A stretch of DNA of 34,161 nucleotides, from NCBI GenBank assembly GCA_030429765.1, contig JAUIER010000010.1, positions 1 through 34,161 of the forward strand. Reading direction: 5' to 3'. The notes under the pieces are model-generated. The model saw only the letters and a list, made by a program, of their open reading frames with translations, did no database searches and had not been told where the DNA came from. The stretch's first letter is position 1. Each line of letters begins with the position of its first letter. Origin of the DNA: a bacterium (GTDB lineage Bacteria; Omnitrophota; Gorgyraeia; Zapsychrales; Zapsychraceae). This document shows, in pieces, positions 6,898 through 14,658 of this stretch. The translations under genes were made by a program, and so were the position numbers.

Positions 6898-7689
6898 TTA
6901 TTCTTTAATCTGGCTCTCGCGATATTGAACGTAGAAGTTCTGCAGAGCGGAATAGGGATCAAAGGCGTCTTCCATAATTTCTTGGTAGGCGTCTTTTGTT
7001 TTGTAGGCGTAGGCATTGACCCGGCGCAGATAGGTCATGTTGTCAAAGACTTCTTCCGGATATACATCATAAATACCGAACCACGTGAAAGGATTCAGAA
7101 ACCGGTCACCGACAAACCCCACCAAATCCCGGCCGGAAGACGGTCCGAGCAATGGCAGAACCAGGTACGGTCCGCTGCCGATTCCATAATGGCCGAGTGT
7201 CTGGCCAAAATCCTCTTTGGATTTCTTAAGTTTAAAAAATGATTCCGCGGGATCAAAAAGTCCACCGATACCTACGGTGGAGTTGATAGCAAAGCGACCG
7301 AAGACGGTCGAGGCGTTCTTGAATTTGGCCTGAAAAAGATTGTTGAAGAAAGGGATCGTGGAACGGGCATTGGTGAATATATTATCGAAGCCTTTCTGCA
7401 CCCGTTTCGGGCAGATCCAATTGTATACCTTGGCGAGCGGGTTGAAAATATATGTATAGACCTTGTCGTTTACATTAAACATAAATTTATTGTAACGGTA
7501 GAAGGGGTCGCTGATCGCGCTTTCCGGCTCTTCAAACATGTCCCATTCATCATCCACACCGAAGTCGTCGTCAAAATTGCTGGGAGCCGAGAGATCAACT
7601 TCGACACCTTGACCGTAAGCCGAAGTTGTCGTGAACGAAAGTCCCAGAACACAGGCTAAAAGCAGAAGCATATGAATGTGTTTTTTCAT
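6898..7689 (-). CDS. mlaA: MlaA (VacJ) outer-membrane phospholipid-removal protein
   Basis: The protein has 263 residues from the ATG at 7689. A GTG four codons upstream overlaps the mlaC stop, but the GAGGAG at the mlaC end is better spaced for the ATG. The family signature is clear: DPFYRYNKFMFNVNDKVYTY, then RSTIPFFNNLFQ, FAINSTVGIGGLFDPA, KEDFGQTLGHYGIGSGPYLVLPLLGPSSGRD. MlaA sits in the outer membrane and passes mislocalised phospholipids to periplasmic MlaC. In E. coli it is a lipoprotein. Here LLLAC occurs very early in the signal, but a signal peptidase I site after SAYG is at least as likely, so lipidation is uncertain. An acidic stretch (DDDFGVDDEWDMFEEPE) precedes the core. It is the last gene of the mla operon, whereas E. 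coli mlaA lies apart from mlaFEDCB. Confidence 0.93.
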   Translation of the reverse strand: MKKHIHMLLLLACVLGLSFTTTSAYGQGVEVDLSAPSNFDDDFGVDDEWDMFEEPESAISDPFYRYNKFMFNVNDKVYTYIFNPLAKVYNWICPKRVQKGFDNIFTNARSTIPFFNNLFQAKFKNASTVFGRFAINSTVGIGGLFDPAESFFKLKKSKEDFGQTLGHYGIGSGPYLVLPLLGPSSGRDLVGFVGDRFLNPFTWFGIYDVYPEEVFDNMTYLRRVNAYAYKTKDAYQEIMEDAFDPYSALQNFYVQYRESQIKE

Positions 7690-7697
7690 AAGTGAAA

Positions 7698-8306
7698 TCA
7701 CTCCTCGTCAATTTCCATTTCGCGCTCGCGAAGTTTTTGCATTAGTTCCTCGAATGATGATTTGGAGAGGATGCTGTTAAATTGAGTCCGATAGTTGGTA
7801 AGTACGCTGACGCCTTCAATGGTGACATCATAAATTTTCCAGTCCTGTCCTTTGAGTTTCATGCTGAAGTCCACGACGATTTTATTTTCACCTTTGACAA
7901 AGTTAGTCTGGACTTTACCGCGAGAGCCCTTTACCGCCTCCCGGATATAAATAATCTCGCCCTCGCTGTAATGATCTGATTTTCTTAAATAGACATCCTT
8001 GAGAACAGTAGTGAACACCTCAGTAAATTCCTTTTTCTGCTGCGGATTTAACTTCAGCCAGTGGCGTCCCAGGGAGCGTTTGGAGATTTCCTCAAAGTTA
8101 AAAACCGGCCCGAGCGTGTTCCAGAGCTGGTTGCGCCGTTCATCGATGGTTTCGTCGGATTGCATCGAGGTGTCTCTCAGGATACTCATGCCTTCATCAA
8201 TCTTCTGGATGATGGTTTCGCCCGGAGTGGCCGCCATAACAGTCGCGGTCGGCGCCACGGTAATGAGTGTCGCGATTAGGATGGTCTGTAAAAAGGTATT
8301 TTTCAT
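7698..8306 (-). CDS. mlaC: MlaC periplasmic phospholipid-binding protein
   Basis: The protein has 202 residues, with a signal peptide (about 1-25, ending TVMAA). The mature sequence carries the tolerance-Ttg2/MlaC pattern: FNFEEISKRSLGRHWLKLNPQQKKEFTEVF, then a central strand region and KGQDWKIYDVTIEGVSVLTNYRTQFNSIL, a very characteristic C-terminal motif. MlaC shuttles phospholipid between MlaA in the outer membrane and MlaFED in the inner membrane. The tail (MQKLREREMEIDEE) is charged. The gene sits between mlaD and mlaA, with a 23-bp gap upstream. No second copy is seen. Confidence 0.95.
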   Translation of the reverse strand: MKNTFLQTILIATLITVAPTATVMAATPGETIIQKIDEGMSILRDTSMQSDETIDERRNQLWNTLGPVFNFEEISKRSLGRHWLKLNPQQKKEFTEVFTTVLKDVYLRKSDHYSEGEIIYIREAVKGSRGKVQTNFVKGENKIVVDFSMKLKGQDWKIYDVTIEGVSVLTNYRTQFNSILSKSSFEELMQKLREREMEIDEE

Positions 8307-8329
8307 GTTATGTCCTCGGGAATTTCAGT

Positions 8330-8767
8330 TTATTCGTCCACGGCCAGATTCTTGATCACCAACATCAGGTCAAATGGCGGTTCGGTATCGAAGAGTTCGT
8401 CACCGTCGGCGAGTACAACGTCTGAGGCGCCGGGCAATATTTCGATGTACTGTTCGCCGAGTAGTCCTTTGGTGCGGATTGACGCGATGGCGTCATCCTG
8501 AATTTCAATGCCTTTACGGATATCCATCTCCACCACAGCCTGGTAATCTTTGAGGCGGATGTCCTTGATCGTTCCGACCGTGACACCGGCGATCTCAACA
8601 TTCGTGTCTTTTTTGAGGCCGGATACACTGGTGAAATCCGCCGTGATCGTGTAATGGTCGTTTGAAAAGAGATTGACTTTGCCGAGTTTAATCGAAATAT
8701 AACCCATGCAGATGACACCGATAATGATAAACAAACCGACAATGAGTTCGATGGAGTTTTTCTTCAT
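8330..8767 (-). CDS. mlaD: MlaD, MCE-domain phospholipid transport subunit
   Basis: The protein has 145 residues from the ATG at 8767; a frame extension nine codons upstream lacks a better site. One N-terminal membrane helix (about 6-26) is followed by a single MCE domain: SNDHYTITADFTSVSGLKKDTNVEIAGVTVGTIKDI, then VVEMDIRKGIEIQDDAIASIRTKGLLGEQYIEI. MlaD forms a hexameric ring that holds lipid above the MlaE permease. The protein is shorter than E. coli MlaD (183 residues) because the C-terminal tail is trimmed, so only the MCE core remains plus an acidic ending. Gene order E-F-D-C-A supports the call. Confidence 0.95.
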   Translation of the reverse strand: MKKNSIELIVGLFIIIGVICMGYISIKLGKVNLFSNDHYTITADFTSVSGLKKDTNVEIAGVTVGTIKDIRLKDYQAVVEMDIRKGIEIQDDAIASIRTKGLLGEQYIEILPGASDVVLADGDELFDTEPPFDLMLVIKNLAVDE

Positions 8768-8809
8768 CTCATACCAACCTTTCGCTAACAGCAAAAAATT
8801 TTGATCTTG

Positions 8810-9538
8810 TTATTCAATTTCGCCCTTAAGAAATTTCTGGACGATTGGTACAGTTGAGTTTTGGATTTCATCTGACGTTCCGACTTGAATAATTCGGCCG
8901 TCATGCAGCATGGCGGCCCGGTCTACGATCTTAAAAATACCGGGAATTTCGTGACTGATAATAAAGCTGGTCAGATTTCGCTCTCGCTGCAGTTTTTGAA
9001 TGGTACTGTAAATTGAGTTCGCGATCACGGGATCCAGTCCGGTAGTCGGCTCATCAAATAATATGATCTCCGGATCCATGACCAGGCACCTGGCCACGGC
9101 CACCCGTTTACGCATCCCGCCGCTGATCTGAGCCGGAAACTTTTCTTCCTCACCCTTGAGCCCGACATTGTCCAGTGCGGCTAAAACCTTGTCGTTGATT
9201 TGCTTGGCCCCCAGACGCGTTTTCTCCTGCAGCGGGAAGGCGACATTGTCGAAAACACTCAACGAATCAAAAAGAGCTCCAAATTGAAACACGATCCCGA
9301 TCCGGTTTTTGAGTTGAACGAGCTTTTTGCCGTGCAGCCGACCGATGTCCTGGCCGTCAATCTTCACCTGGCCCTGATCGGGCTTCATCAGTCCGATCAT
9401 GTGTTTGATGAGTACGGATTTGCCCTTGCCGCTGGCGCCGATCAACGCGAACGTCTCGCCCTTGGCTACTTTTAGATTCACGCCCCTGAGTACGGCGTTG
9501 GTCCCAAATTTTTTATGTAAATCAACGATTTCAATCAT
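8810..9538 (-). CDS. mlaF: MlaF, ABC transporter ATPase
   Basis: The protein has 242 residues, a normal length. The Walker A motif GASGKGKS is at 34-41, the Q-loop lies in VFQFGALF (about 84-90), the signature ISGGMRKR is at 138-145, Walker B with DEPTTGLDP is at 162-170, and the switch His is His196 in ISHEIPG. The FQFGALFDSLSVFDNVAFPL segment is characteristic of the MlaF/Ttg2A branch. It powers phospholipid movement through MlaE-MlaD. The start is 12 bp after the mlaE stop. MlaB, the STAS protein that regulates MlaF in E. coli, is not encoded in the operon. Confidence 0.96.
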   Translation of the reverse strand: MIEIVDLHKKFGTNAVLRGVNLKVAKGETFALIGASGKGKSVLIKHMIGLMKPDQGQVKIDGQDIGRLHGKKLVQLKNRIGIVFQFGALFDSLSVFDNVAFPLQEKTRLGAKQINDKVLAALDNVGLKGEEEKFPAQISGGMRKRVAVARCLVMDPEIILFDEPTTGLDPVIANSIYSTIQKLQRERNLTSFIISHEIPGIFKIVDRAAMLHDGRIIQVGTSDEIQNSTVPIVQKFLKGEIE

Positions 9539-9550
9539 AAGTCTATTTGT

Positions 9551-10339
9551 CTAACCGAATATCATGACTGACGTGATGAAGTAATCACACACCAGGATGA
9601 GTACTGATGAAAGAACCACCGCGTCGGTGGTGGCCTTGCTGACGCCCTGAGCGCCGAAACCTGATCCAACGCCTGCGAAAAAGCCTTTGTAGCAGCAAAT
9701 CCACGTCACGAGGACCCCGAAGCTCAATGCCTTATAAAATCCCAGCAACAGGTCATTCAGCAGGATTGAGTCGGACATCGCGCCAAAGAAGACACCCGGC
9801 GCCATGCCGGTGAGTTGGACGGCTACCAGATATCCACCCCAGATGCCGGCTACGATAAAGAATGAGGTCAGGATCGGAAAAACGATCAGGCTGGCCAGAA
9901 TGTTGGGGATAACCAGATATTTGTGTGGATTGAGGGCCATGGCATCCAGCGCGTCAATCTGCTCGGAAATTCGCATAATCCCGATCTCGGCCGTCAGCGC
10001 CGATCCGGCCCGTCCGACGACCATCAGTCCGGTCAAGACCGGTCCGATTTCCCGGATCAGGGATAGAGACAGAATTGACCCCAAACGGGCCTCAGCCCCG
10101 AAGGTCACCAGGACATAGTAGCTTTGCAGGGTCAGGACCATCCCGGTAAATAGGCCGGTAAGTACCACAACCAAAATTGTTTTCACTCCTAGAAAGTGAA
10201 TCTGGCGCGTCACCCGGTTGAGCAGGAATGGAGGGGTAAATACGTAGAAAAGGGCTGTTAGAAGAAAACAACCTATTTTACCCAATTCCCGCACGAATCC
10301 GATCACCGATGCGCCGATGGATTGAATGAATGTAAGCAT
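9551..10339 (-). CDS. mlaE: MlaE, ABC transporter permease
   Basis: The protein has 262 residues with about five or six membrane segments. Family motifs are clear: VVLTGLFTGMVLTLQSYYVLVTFGAE, LSLIREIGPVLTGLMVVGRAGSALTAEIGIMRISEQIDALDAMALNP, and a C-terminal GFGAQGVSKATTDAVVLS. MlaE forms the membrane core of the Mla complex, dimerising with two MlaF and a hexameric MlaD. It is the first gene of the operon. No Shine-Dalgarno site is evident before the ATG. Two TATAAT boxes lie 41 to 68 bases upstream. Confidence 0.96.
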   Translation of the reverse strand: MLTFIQSIGASVIGFVRELGKIGCFLLTALFYVFTPPFLLNRVTRQIHFLGVKTILVVVLTGLFTGMVLTLQSYYVLVTFGAEARLGSILSLSLIREIGPVLTGLMVVGRAGSALTAEIGIMRISEQIDALDAMALNPHKYLVIPNILASLIVFPILTSFFIVAGIWGGYLVAVQLTGMAPGVFFGAMSDSILLNDLLLGFYKALSFGVLVTWICCYKGFFAGVGSGFGAQGVSKATTDAVVLSSVLILVCDYFITSVMIFG

Positions 10340-10379
10340 GATCAGTAGAATTGCAGGTCTTTACGGAATTAACAACTCT

Positions 10380-10407
10380 ATTATAGGGAAAATTCGTCGA
10401 AATTATA
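10380..10407 (-). promoter_or_regulatory. Two tandem TATAAT boxes upstream of the mla operon
   Basis: On the minus strand TATAAT occurs at 10407-10402 and again at 10385-10380, with 16 bp between them. No clear -35 is seen for the distal box. The proximal box would give a leader of about 34 bases before mlaE. Either or both may be the operon promoter. Confidence 0.4.
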
Positions 10408-10446
10408 GAGCAAATATTTCTTTTTTTGACGGGATTTCAGCAGAGA

Positions 10447-11979
10447 TCAAAATGTATCCGACACTTGGGTTTTCGGCAGGATCTGATAGAAACCGAATTC
10501 ATAGACTTGCTGGCGAAGTTCGCCGCGATGCCAATCTTCGTAGGGGTGTTTACCTAGTTCATGCACTTGATAATGGTCAAATATAAAGTCGGCAAAATGA
10601 CTGTATGGTTCATTGGTGATCATGCCTGGGTGTGTGACGAATACCGGCTGATGGTCCTTCAGCTGCCGATCAATCTGTTGCTTCAAAGGGGCGGCATTGG
10701 CCGCTACGGAGTAATCGACACTGGGAGATCGACGGATCATGGAGCGGTCGCCGTAATATTTCAGAAATCCGATTTCATCTGAGACGATAATGGTGGCATT
10801 GTCCGGTGTTAGCGATTGGATCCAGCGGGCATATTCGACCGTATGGGCATACGTGTGCCGGTGATGGAGGATGGGGATGATGTGATGACTGGTTAAGCCG
10901 AGGATCATCATACCGAGCAGCACGCTCATCATCCGCATCTTGAAGGACAATTGATACAATTTCCATAAAATATAGGTAAGCCCGATGCAAAGAGGTGGAA
11001 GAATCAGCAGGAAGAATCGGGGCACAATTGTAGTTGTGTTACCGTAAAACAAGACAGGAATGATAACCCAGATGGACAGTAATCCGCCCGCGCGCGGCTG
11101 TTTGATTCTCAGCCAAATCAGCCCGGCCACCGCCAGAAAAAATCCGATCGGTGTAAAACATTGCATCATGAATTTGAGAAACAGTCCCAGATAGGGCGAA
11201 ACGAGGCCGGCATAATTATTCTCAAGGCCGATGGTCCAGAAAATGGATAACTGCTCGGTGAATTCCGAGGATGTACTTTTCCCGACGAGAAATGGTATAT
11301 GAAGTCCGATCACCACGGCGGCGATAAGTCCGAGTGATTTGAGAAAATCGCCCAACGCGGGGCGGGAGATTTCAGGGGCGAGCGGCCGGACAAAAAATCC
11401 AAAGAGCAGCATCGGGATGATCAGCACCATATCCTGGATACGCGCCGCGCCCATCAAGCCGATCGCGATCGAGCCCCAGACTAAATATCTAAGGCGTCCG
11501 GTTTTGTTGAATTTGAGGAACCAGTCAACCCCGGCCAGCAGGCACATCATCGCCGGCATATGACTTTTACCGTAAATCGATAGTCCCAGACCGATAGGCG
11601 ACAATGAAAAAAACACGGCGGCCAGGATCGCCGGGATTTCACTTTGCAGGATTTTCCGGGCAATCAGGTACATCAACGGAACGGCGATAGATGATGTAAT
11701 CACGCTAACCAAGTTCACGGCCGTGACGGCATCATTCATGCCGAGCCAGCGTCCGATCGCGATAAAGGCCGAAGACAGGATCACCATCAGCGGATAACCA
11801 AAGCCGAACAGGCGCTGCAACTGGCCGGTCTGAAGCGTTCGCTCCGCCTGCATGACGATGTAGATGGTGTCACCGTGATATGGCCCCTTGCTGATCAGCG
11901 CCAGCCGTATCGCCAGTGAAGCCACAAAGATCAGTCCGCAGATGAGCCATACATGTCGGATTGAGGATTGATGTGTCAT
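10447..11979 (-). CDS. GT-C-fold glycosyltransferase (ArnT/PMT, GT39-like), integral membrane
   Basis: The protein has 510 residues from the ATG at 11979 (GAGG nine bases upstream). Another ATG five codons earlier at 11994 is an alternative, and the much longer open frame beyond it runs into the divergent gene and is not credible. About ten or eleven membrane helices are visible. The first periplasmic loop holds GPYHGDTIYI, where Asp is the likely catalytic or metal-coordinating residue of GT-C enzymes. The membrane part ends near 400 and is followed by a soluble segment with YARWIQSLTPDNATIIVSDE. Such enzymes move a sugar from a polyprenyl-phosphate donor to lipid A, protein or another acceptor; the acceptor is unknown. 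The gene is divergent from the pseudo-metallopeptidase gene. Confidence 0.72.
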   Translation of the reverse strand: MTHQSSIRHVWLICGLIFVASLAIRLALISKGPYHGDTIYIVMQAERTLQTGQLQRLFGFGYPLMVILSSAFIAIGRWLGMNDAVTAVNLVSVITSSIAVPLMYLIARKILQSEIPAILAAVFFSLSPIGLGLSIYGKSHMPAMMCLLAGVDWFLKFNKTGRLRYLVWGSIAIGLMGAARIQDMVLIIPMLLFGFFVRPLAPEISRPALGDFLKSLGLIAAVVIGLHIPFLVGKSTSSEFTEQLSIFWTIGLENNYAGLVSPYLGLFLKFMMQCFTPIGFFLAVAGLIWLRIKQPRAGGLLSIWVIIPVLFYGNTTTIVPRFFLLILPPLCIGLTYILWKLYQLSFKMRMMSVLLGMMILGLTSHHIIPILHHRHTYAHTVEYARWIQSLTPDNATIIVSDEIGFLKYYGDRSMIRRSPSVDYSVAANAAPLKQQIDRQLKDHQPVFVTHPGMITNEPYSHFADFIFDHYQVHELGKHPYEDWHRGELRQQVYEFGFYQILPKTQVSDTF

Positions 11980-12118
11980 AAATACAGGCCTCATGGGGGT
12001 TTCCCTAACAATAATGTAATTGTGTCCCCGCGTCAAGGTGAGGACGGATTGATTCGAAATCGCCAGTTGGCGATGGTCAGAGCGCCGGCTATCCCGGATG
12101 AGCCAGCCGATATTTTCC

Positions 12119-12147
12119 TTATCAAATCGGGCGTTTACCGCTATAAT
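12119..12147 (+). promoter_or_regulatory. Putative promoter for the pseudo-metallopeptidase gene
   Basis: TATAAT (12142-12147) is preceded at 17 bp by TTATCA (12119-12124), a weak -35. A strong AGGAGG (12173-12178) follows before the ATG at 12182. The 200 bp between the two divergent starts otherwise show no gene. Confidence 0.35.
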
Positions 12148-12181
12148 TACTTGATCACAAAATTCATACGCAGGAGGAGCG

Positions 12182-12964
12182 ATGATGAACAAATTATTCC
12201 CAGTGATATTTTTCAGTTTGATGTTGATGGTTTCCGCCGTCGGTGCCGAAGATGTCGAGATTCGTTGTTTGCCGGAAGAAACCACGGAAATTTTTGAGAC
12301 GGTCGATAACAGTGCCGGTATTCAGATTTTGGCCACGGGGTCAGTTCAGGCCACCGAAATGGCTTATGTCAAAGACATTTACAATCAGCTTTTAATGCGG
12401 GACGATAACTCAGAAGGGCGAATCCGTGCAGCCATTGAACGTGAAGCGCCAACGATTCTGATATTTGAAGATGCAGATGACATGGACGAATTCTACGAGG
12501 AGCATTGGGACAATAAGACATTCGGCGGGTGCTACGTTCAGGAGCTTCTGCAGGAAGAGATCATCATTCACGGCTCGCCGGCTGCCCAGTATGAATTTGT
12601 GGACACAACCCTGAATGAGATTGTCTATTTGATCCATCTCAACGGCATTAAGAAGGCCTATCCATCCTGGGACCAGCGGCTGCAGCGCGCGTCCAAGAAG
12701 GCCGTCAAGGACATGATTTATAAGCCGAAGTTATTTGATCCCGAAGAGCCGGATCCGGAATATCTGCCGCAGGATGATCATGATATTTCCACCTATTCAC
12801 AGTATCTAGCTGTTGGCCTTGAGGTTTATTACGGGTACTGGAAGGACAAAGATTCGGTGATGTCCGGCGGGTATGAATTTCCGACACGGGAAGCGATGCA
12901 AGAGGGAGATCCCGAGCTTTTCAATTTAATTGAGGAAATATTTCCGCAGTCGCTATTTAAATAA
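12182..12964 (+). CDS. Exported protein resembling ATLF-type metallopeptidases but with zinc ligands lost
   Basis: The protein has 260 residues; an ATG at 12185 is equally possible and better spaced from AGGAGG. A signal peptide ends near VGAED. The second half follows the layout of secreted anthrax-lethal-factor-like (ATLF) metallopeptidases as I recall it. First comes the position of HExxHxxH, read here as NEIVYLIH. Then a helix with WDQRLQRASKKAV, the EYFAEGVxxYF segment read here as QYLAVGLEVYYGYW, and finally FPTREAMQEGDPELFNLIEEIF, which matches the usual closing motif. Both zinc-binding His in the first motif and the Glu of the second are replaced, so I infer a non-catalytic homolog, perhaps a binding protein. 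Two cysteines remain in the mature part (Cys29, Cys112). The family assignment is from memory. Confidence 0.6.
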   Translation: MMNKLFPVIFFSLMLMVSAVGAEDVEIRCLPEETTEIFETVDNSAGIQILATGSVQATEMAYVKDIYNQLLMRDDNSEGRIRAAIEREAPTILIFEDADDMDEFYEEHWDNKTFGGCYVQELLQEEIIIHGSPAAQYEFVDTTLNEIVYLIHLNGIKKAYPSWDQRLQRASKKAVKDMIYKPKLFDPEEPDPEYLPQDDHDISTYSQYLAVGLEVYYGYWKDKDSVMSGGYEFPTREAMQEGDPELFNLIEEIFPQSLFK

Positions 12965-12996
12965 TGGTCTTTCCTATCGTTGAATCCACATAAAAA

Positions 12997-13032
12997 TTGA
13001 TTTTTAGGCTGACCTGGTTAGAATAGCCTAAA
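12997..13032 (+). promoter_or_regulatory. Promoter with inverted-repeat operator around the -10 box
   Basis: TTGATT (12997-13002) and TAGAAT (13019-13024) are separated by 16 bp. A perfect 8-bp inverted repeat, TTTAGGCT (13003-13010) and AGCCTAAA (13025-13032), begins directly after the -35 and resumes directly after the -10. The centre-to-centre distance is 22 bp, compatible with a dimeric regulator. No regulator gene is adjacent. Confidence 0.5.
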
Positions 13033-13072
13033 TGACTTAAACTCCGTTTAACATGAAGAAAGGAAAACAAAG

Positions 13073-14116
13073 ATGAAATCCTGGATCAAAATTTTGCCGG
13101 TGGCAATTGCTGTGCTGGTCGTATCAGTTGGACAGGCAGACGCCATGAAACGATATGAAACGCGGTCGGGTTATATCAAATACGAGGGAACCAACGGTTC
13201 CGAAGAATTGTACTGGGATAATTACGGCGAGAAAGAGGCACGTTATCGCAATACGACGGTCACTGTATTTGGAATGACGCAGACGGATAACAGTGTCGAC
13301 ATCATCGATGGGGATTGGTTGTATACGTACAAGCCCGGTGACGCACAGGCGAAGAAAATCAATTACACCGAGATGATGCAGCAGATGACCAATTCAAAGG
13401 CCAGCCAGCCGCGGGAGTTCAGCGAAGCGATGATCAAGCAATGGGGCGGAGAGAAGGTCGGCGAAGAGCGAATTCTCGGCAAGAAGACGGAGATCTATCA
13501 ATTCTCAATGATGGGCGATTACAAAGTATGGCTCTACAAAAAGACTATTCCTCTGAAAATGCAGGCCAACGCGATGATGATCAACATCGAAAGTGAAGCC
13601 AAAGAGTTCAAGGAAAACGCGCGTATCGATAGTGCCAAGTTTCAGCTGCCGTCGAATGTCCAGATTGTCGAAGAGAATATCGATATGCCGAACCCTGAAC
13701 AAATGCAGGCCTACCGCGAGCAAATGAATAACATGCAAAATGATCCGGAATTCCAGGCGGCGATGCAGCAGATGAAAGAGTTGCAGAATAATCCGGAATT
13801 TCAAAACGCGCTTCAGCAGATGAAGGATATGCAGAATAATCCTGAATTCCAAAATGCGATGGAGCAGATGCAGAATGCCCAGAACAATTCCAATTACCAG
13901 AACGCCATGGGCCAGGCCCAGGAAGCCATGCAGCAGAATACTAATTACGGCAACTACGGCAATTCAGGATCCGCTTCGGGAAACGCGGCCGGTGGCACAT
14001 TGGTGGGAGATACTGTTGACATCATCAAAGACGAAACAACCACGGCTGTCAAAGACGGTGTCCGTCAGAAAACCAAAGACCTTTTGGGCGGCGGGCTCAA
14101 GAAGTTCCTCAACTAG
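13073..14116 (+). CDS. Exported LolA/DUF4412-like protein with four 16-residue Gln/Asn/Met repeats
   Basis: The protein has 347 residues. The signal peptide ends near QADA (about 1-24). Residues 25 to about 205 form a beta-rich domain with short strands and the pattern seen in LolA/LppX-type and DUF4412 proteins (GDWLYTYKPGDAQAKKI, ILGKKTEIYQFSMMGDYKVWLYKKTIPLKMQ). Residues 221-284 are four tandem 16-residue repeats of the form (M/L/A)QN(N/D)PEFQNAMQQM(K/Q)(E/D/N). They would make amphipathic helices and recall STI1-type NPE/NPEF repeats, although I would not call them that. A Gly/Asn/Ser/Ala-rich stretch (to about 310) and a Lys-rich tail ending in LGGGLKKFLN follow. It may bind lipid or protein at the envelope. 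The ribosome site is AAGAAAGG. A terminator follows. Confidence 0.65.
   Translation: MKSWIKILPVAIAVLVVSVGQADAMKRYETRSGYIKYEGTNGSEELYWDNYGEKEARYRNTTVTVFGMTQTDNSVDIIDGDWLYTYKPGDAQAKKINYTEMMQQMTNSKASQPREFSEAMIKQWGGEKVGEERILGKKTEIYQFSMMGDYKVWLYKKTIPLKMQANAMMINIESEAKEFKENARIDSAKFQLPSNVQIVEENIDMPNPEQMQAYREQMNNMQNDPEFQAAMQQMKELQNNPEFQNALQQMKDMQNNPEFQNAMEQMQNAQNNSNYQNAMGQAQEAMQQNTNYGNYGNSGSASGNAAGGTLVGDTVDIIKDETTTAVKDGVRQKTKDLLGGGLKKFLN
13733..13924 (+). repeat. Four 48-bp in-frame tandem repeats
   Basis: Units lie at 13733-13780, 13781-13828, 13829-13876 and 13877-13924, each encoding 16 residues. Unit 4 is the most diverged. Nucleotide identity between units is moderate (many silent changes), so the array is old rather than freshly expanded. 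Confidence 0.8.
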
Positions 14117-14125
14117 ACCTCACTC

Positions 14126-14163
14126 AATCCCTCACGACCAAATCGGTTGTGAGGGATTTTTCT
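14126..14163 (+). terminator. Rho-independent terminator after the repeat-protein gene
   Basis: A hairpin of ATCCCTCACGACC (14127-14139) and GGTTGTGAGGGAT (14145-14157), with one G-T pair, is followed by TTTTTC. The next gene starts 5 bases after the T-tract, so it may use read-through or its own promoter. Confidence 0.8.
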
Positions 14164-14167
14164 TGAT

Positions 14168-14656
14168 ATGGATAAACCCAAACAATTAGTCGACTGGAGT
14201 TCGGCCTTCTGGGCCGGGCTTATTGCCGGGATAGTTTTTCTGCTGGCCAATCTGTTCTGGCTGCCGCAGCTCATGGGCGGTAATGCATGGGTCGTGATCC
14301 GCTTGTTCGCTTCGATTCTTTTGGGATCGGACGTCTTGGCCCCACCAGCGACGATGCACGTCGGCGCGCTGATCGCGGGGCTCATGACACATTTTACTTT
14401 GTCACTTTTGTATGCCTGCATGATTGCCTTTCTCATTCATCGCTGGGGATTAATTACGGGGATGTTCTTGGGGATGGTGATCGGCGCGGCGATCTATGTT
14501 GTCAATATCTACACGGTGTCGCTGTTGTTTCCGTGGTTCTTTACCATGCGGCACACGGGATTTTTAATCACACATCTGCTGTTCGGTCTGGTGGCCGGCG
14601 GTGTCTATGAAACCCTGGAAGTGGAAGAATTTGAGAAGCTTCCCACGACGAAATAA
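14168..14656 (+). CDS. Small four-helix membrane protein of unknown function
   Basis: The protein has 162 residues with four predicted membrane segments (about 12-33, 45-80 including HVGALIAGLMTHFTLSLLYA, 88-118 and 125-148). The C-terminal tail EVEEFEKLPTTK is cytosolic and charged. The pattern of short hydrophobic loops and the H-x-x-x-x-x-x-x-x-G motif recalls DUF1440 (YagU)-like or similar small integral-membrane proteins; I cannot place it precisely. It lies just behind a terminator and two bases before the M48 peptidase gene, with which it is probably cotranscribed. Confidence 0.6.
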   Translation: MDKPKQLVDWSSAFWAGLIAGIVFLLANLFWLPQLMGGNAWVVIRLFASILLGSDVLAPPATMHVGALIAGLMTHFTLSLLYACMIAFLIHRWGLITGMFLGMVIGAAIYVVNIYTVSLLFPWFFTMRHTGFLITHLLFGLVAGGVYETLEVEEFEKLPTTK

Positions 14657-14658
14657 TC

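Noticed and set aside
7635-7689. Lipobox LLAC in the MlaA signal peptide
   Set aside because: The Cys would be only the thirteenth residue, with a very short hydrophobic core. A signal peptidase I cut further on is as likely, so I did not call a lipoprotein.
12000-12285. N-terminal extension of the GT-C gene across the divergent neighbour
   Set aside because: It would overlap the signal peptide of the plus-strand gene and the promoter region. The ATG at 11979 has a fitting ribosome site and starts at the first membrane helix.
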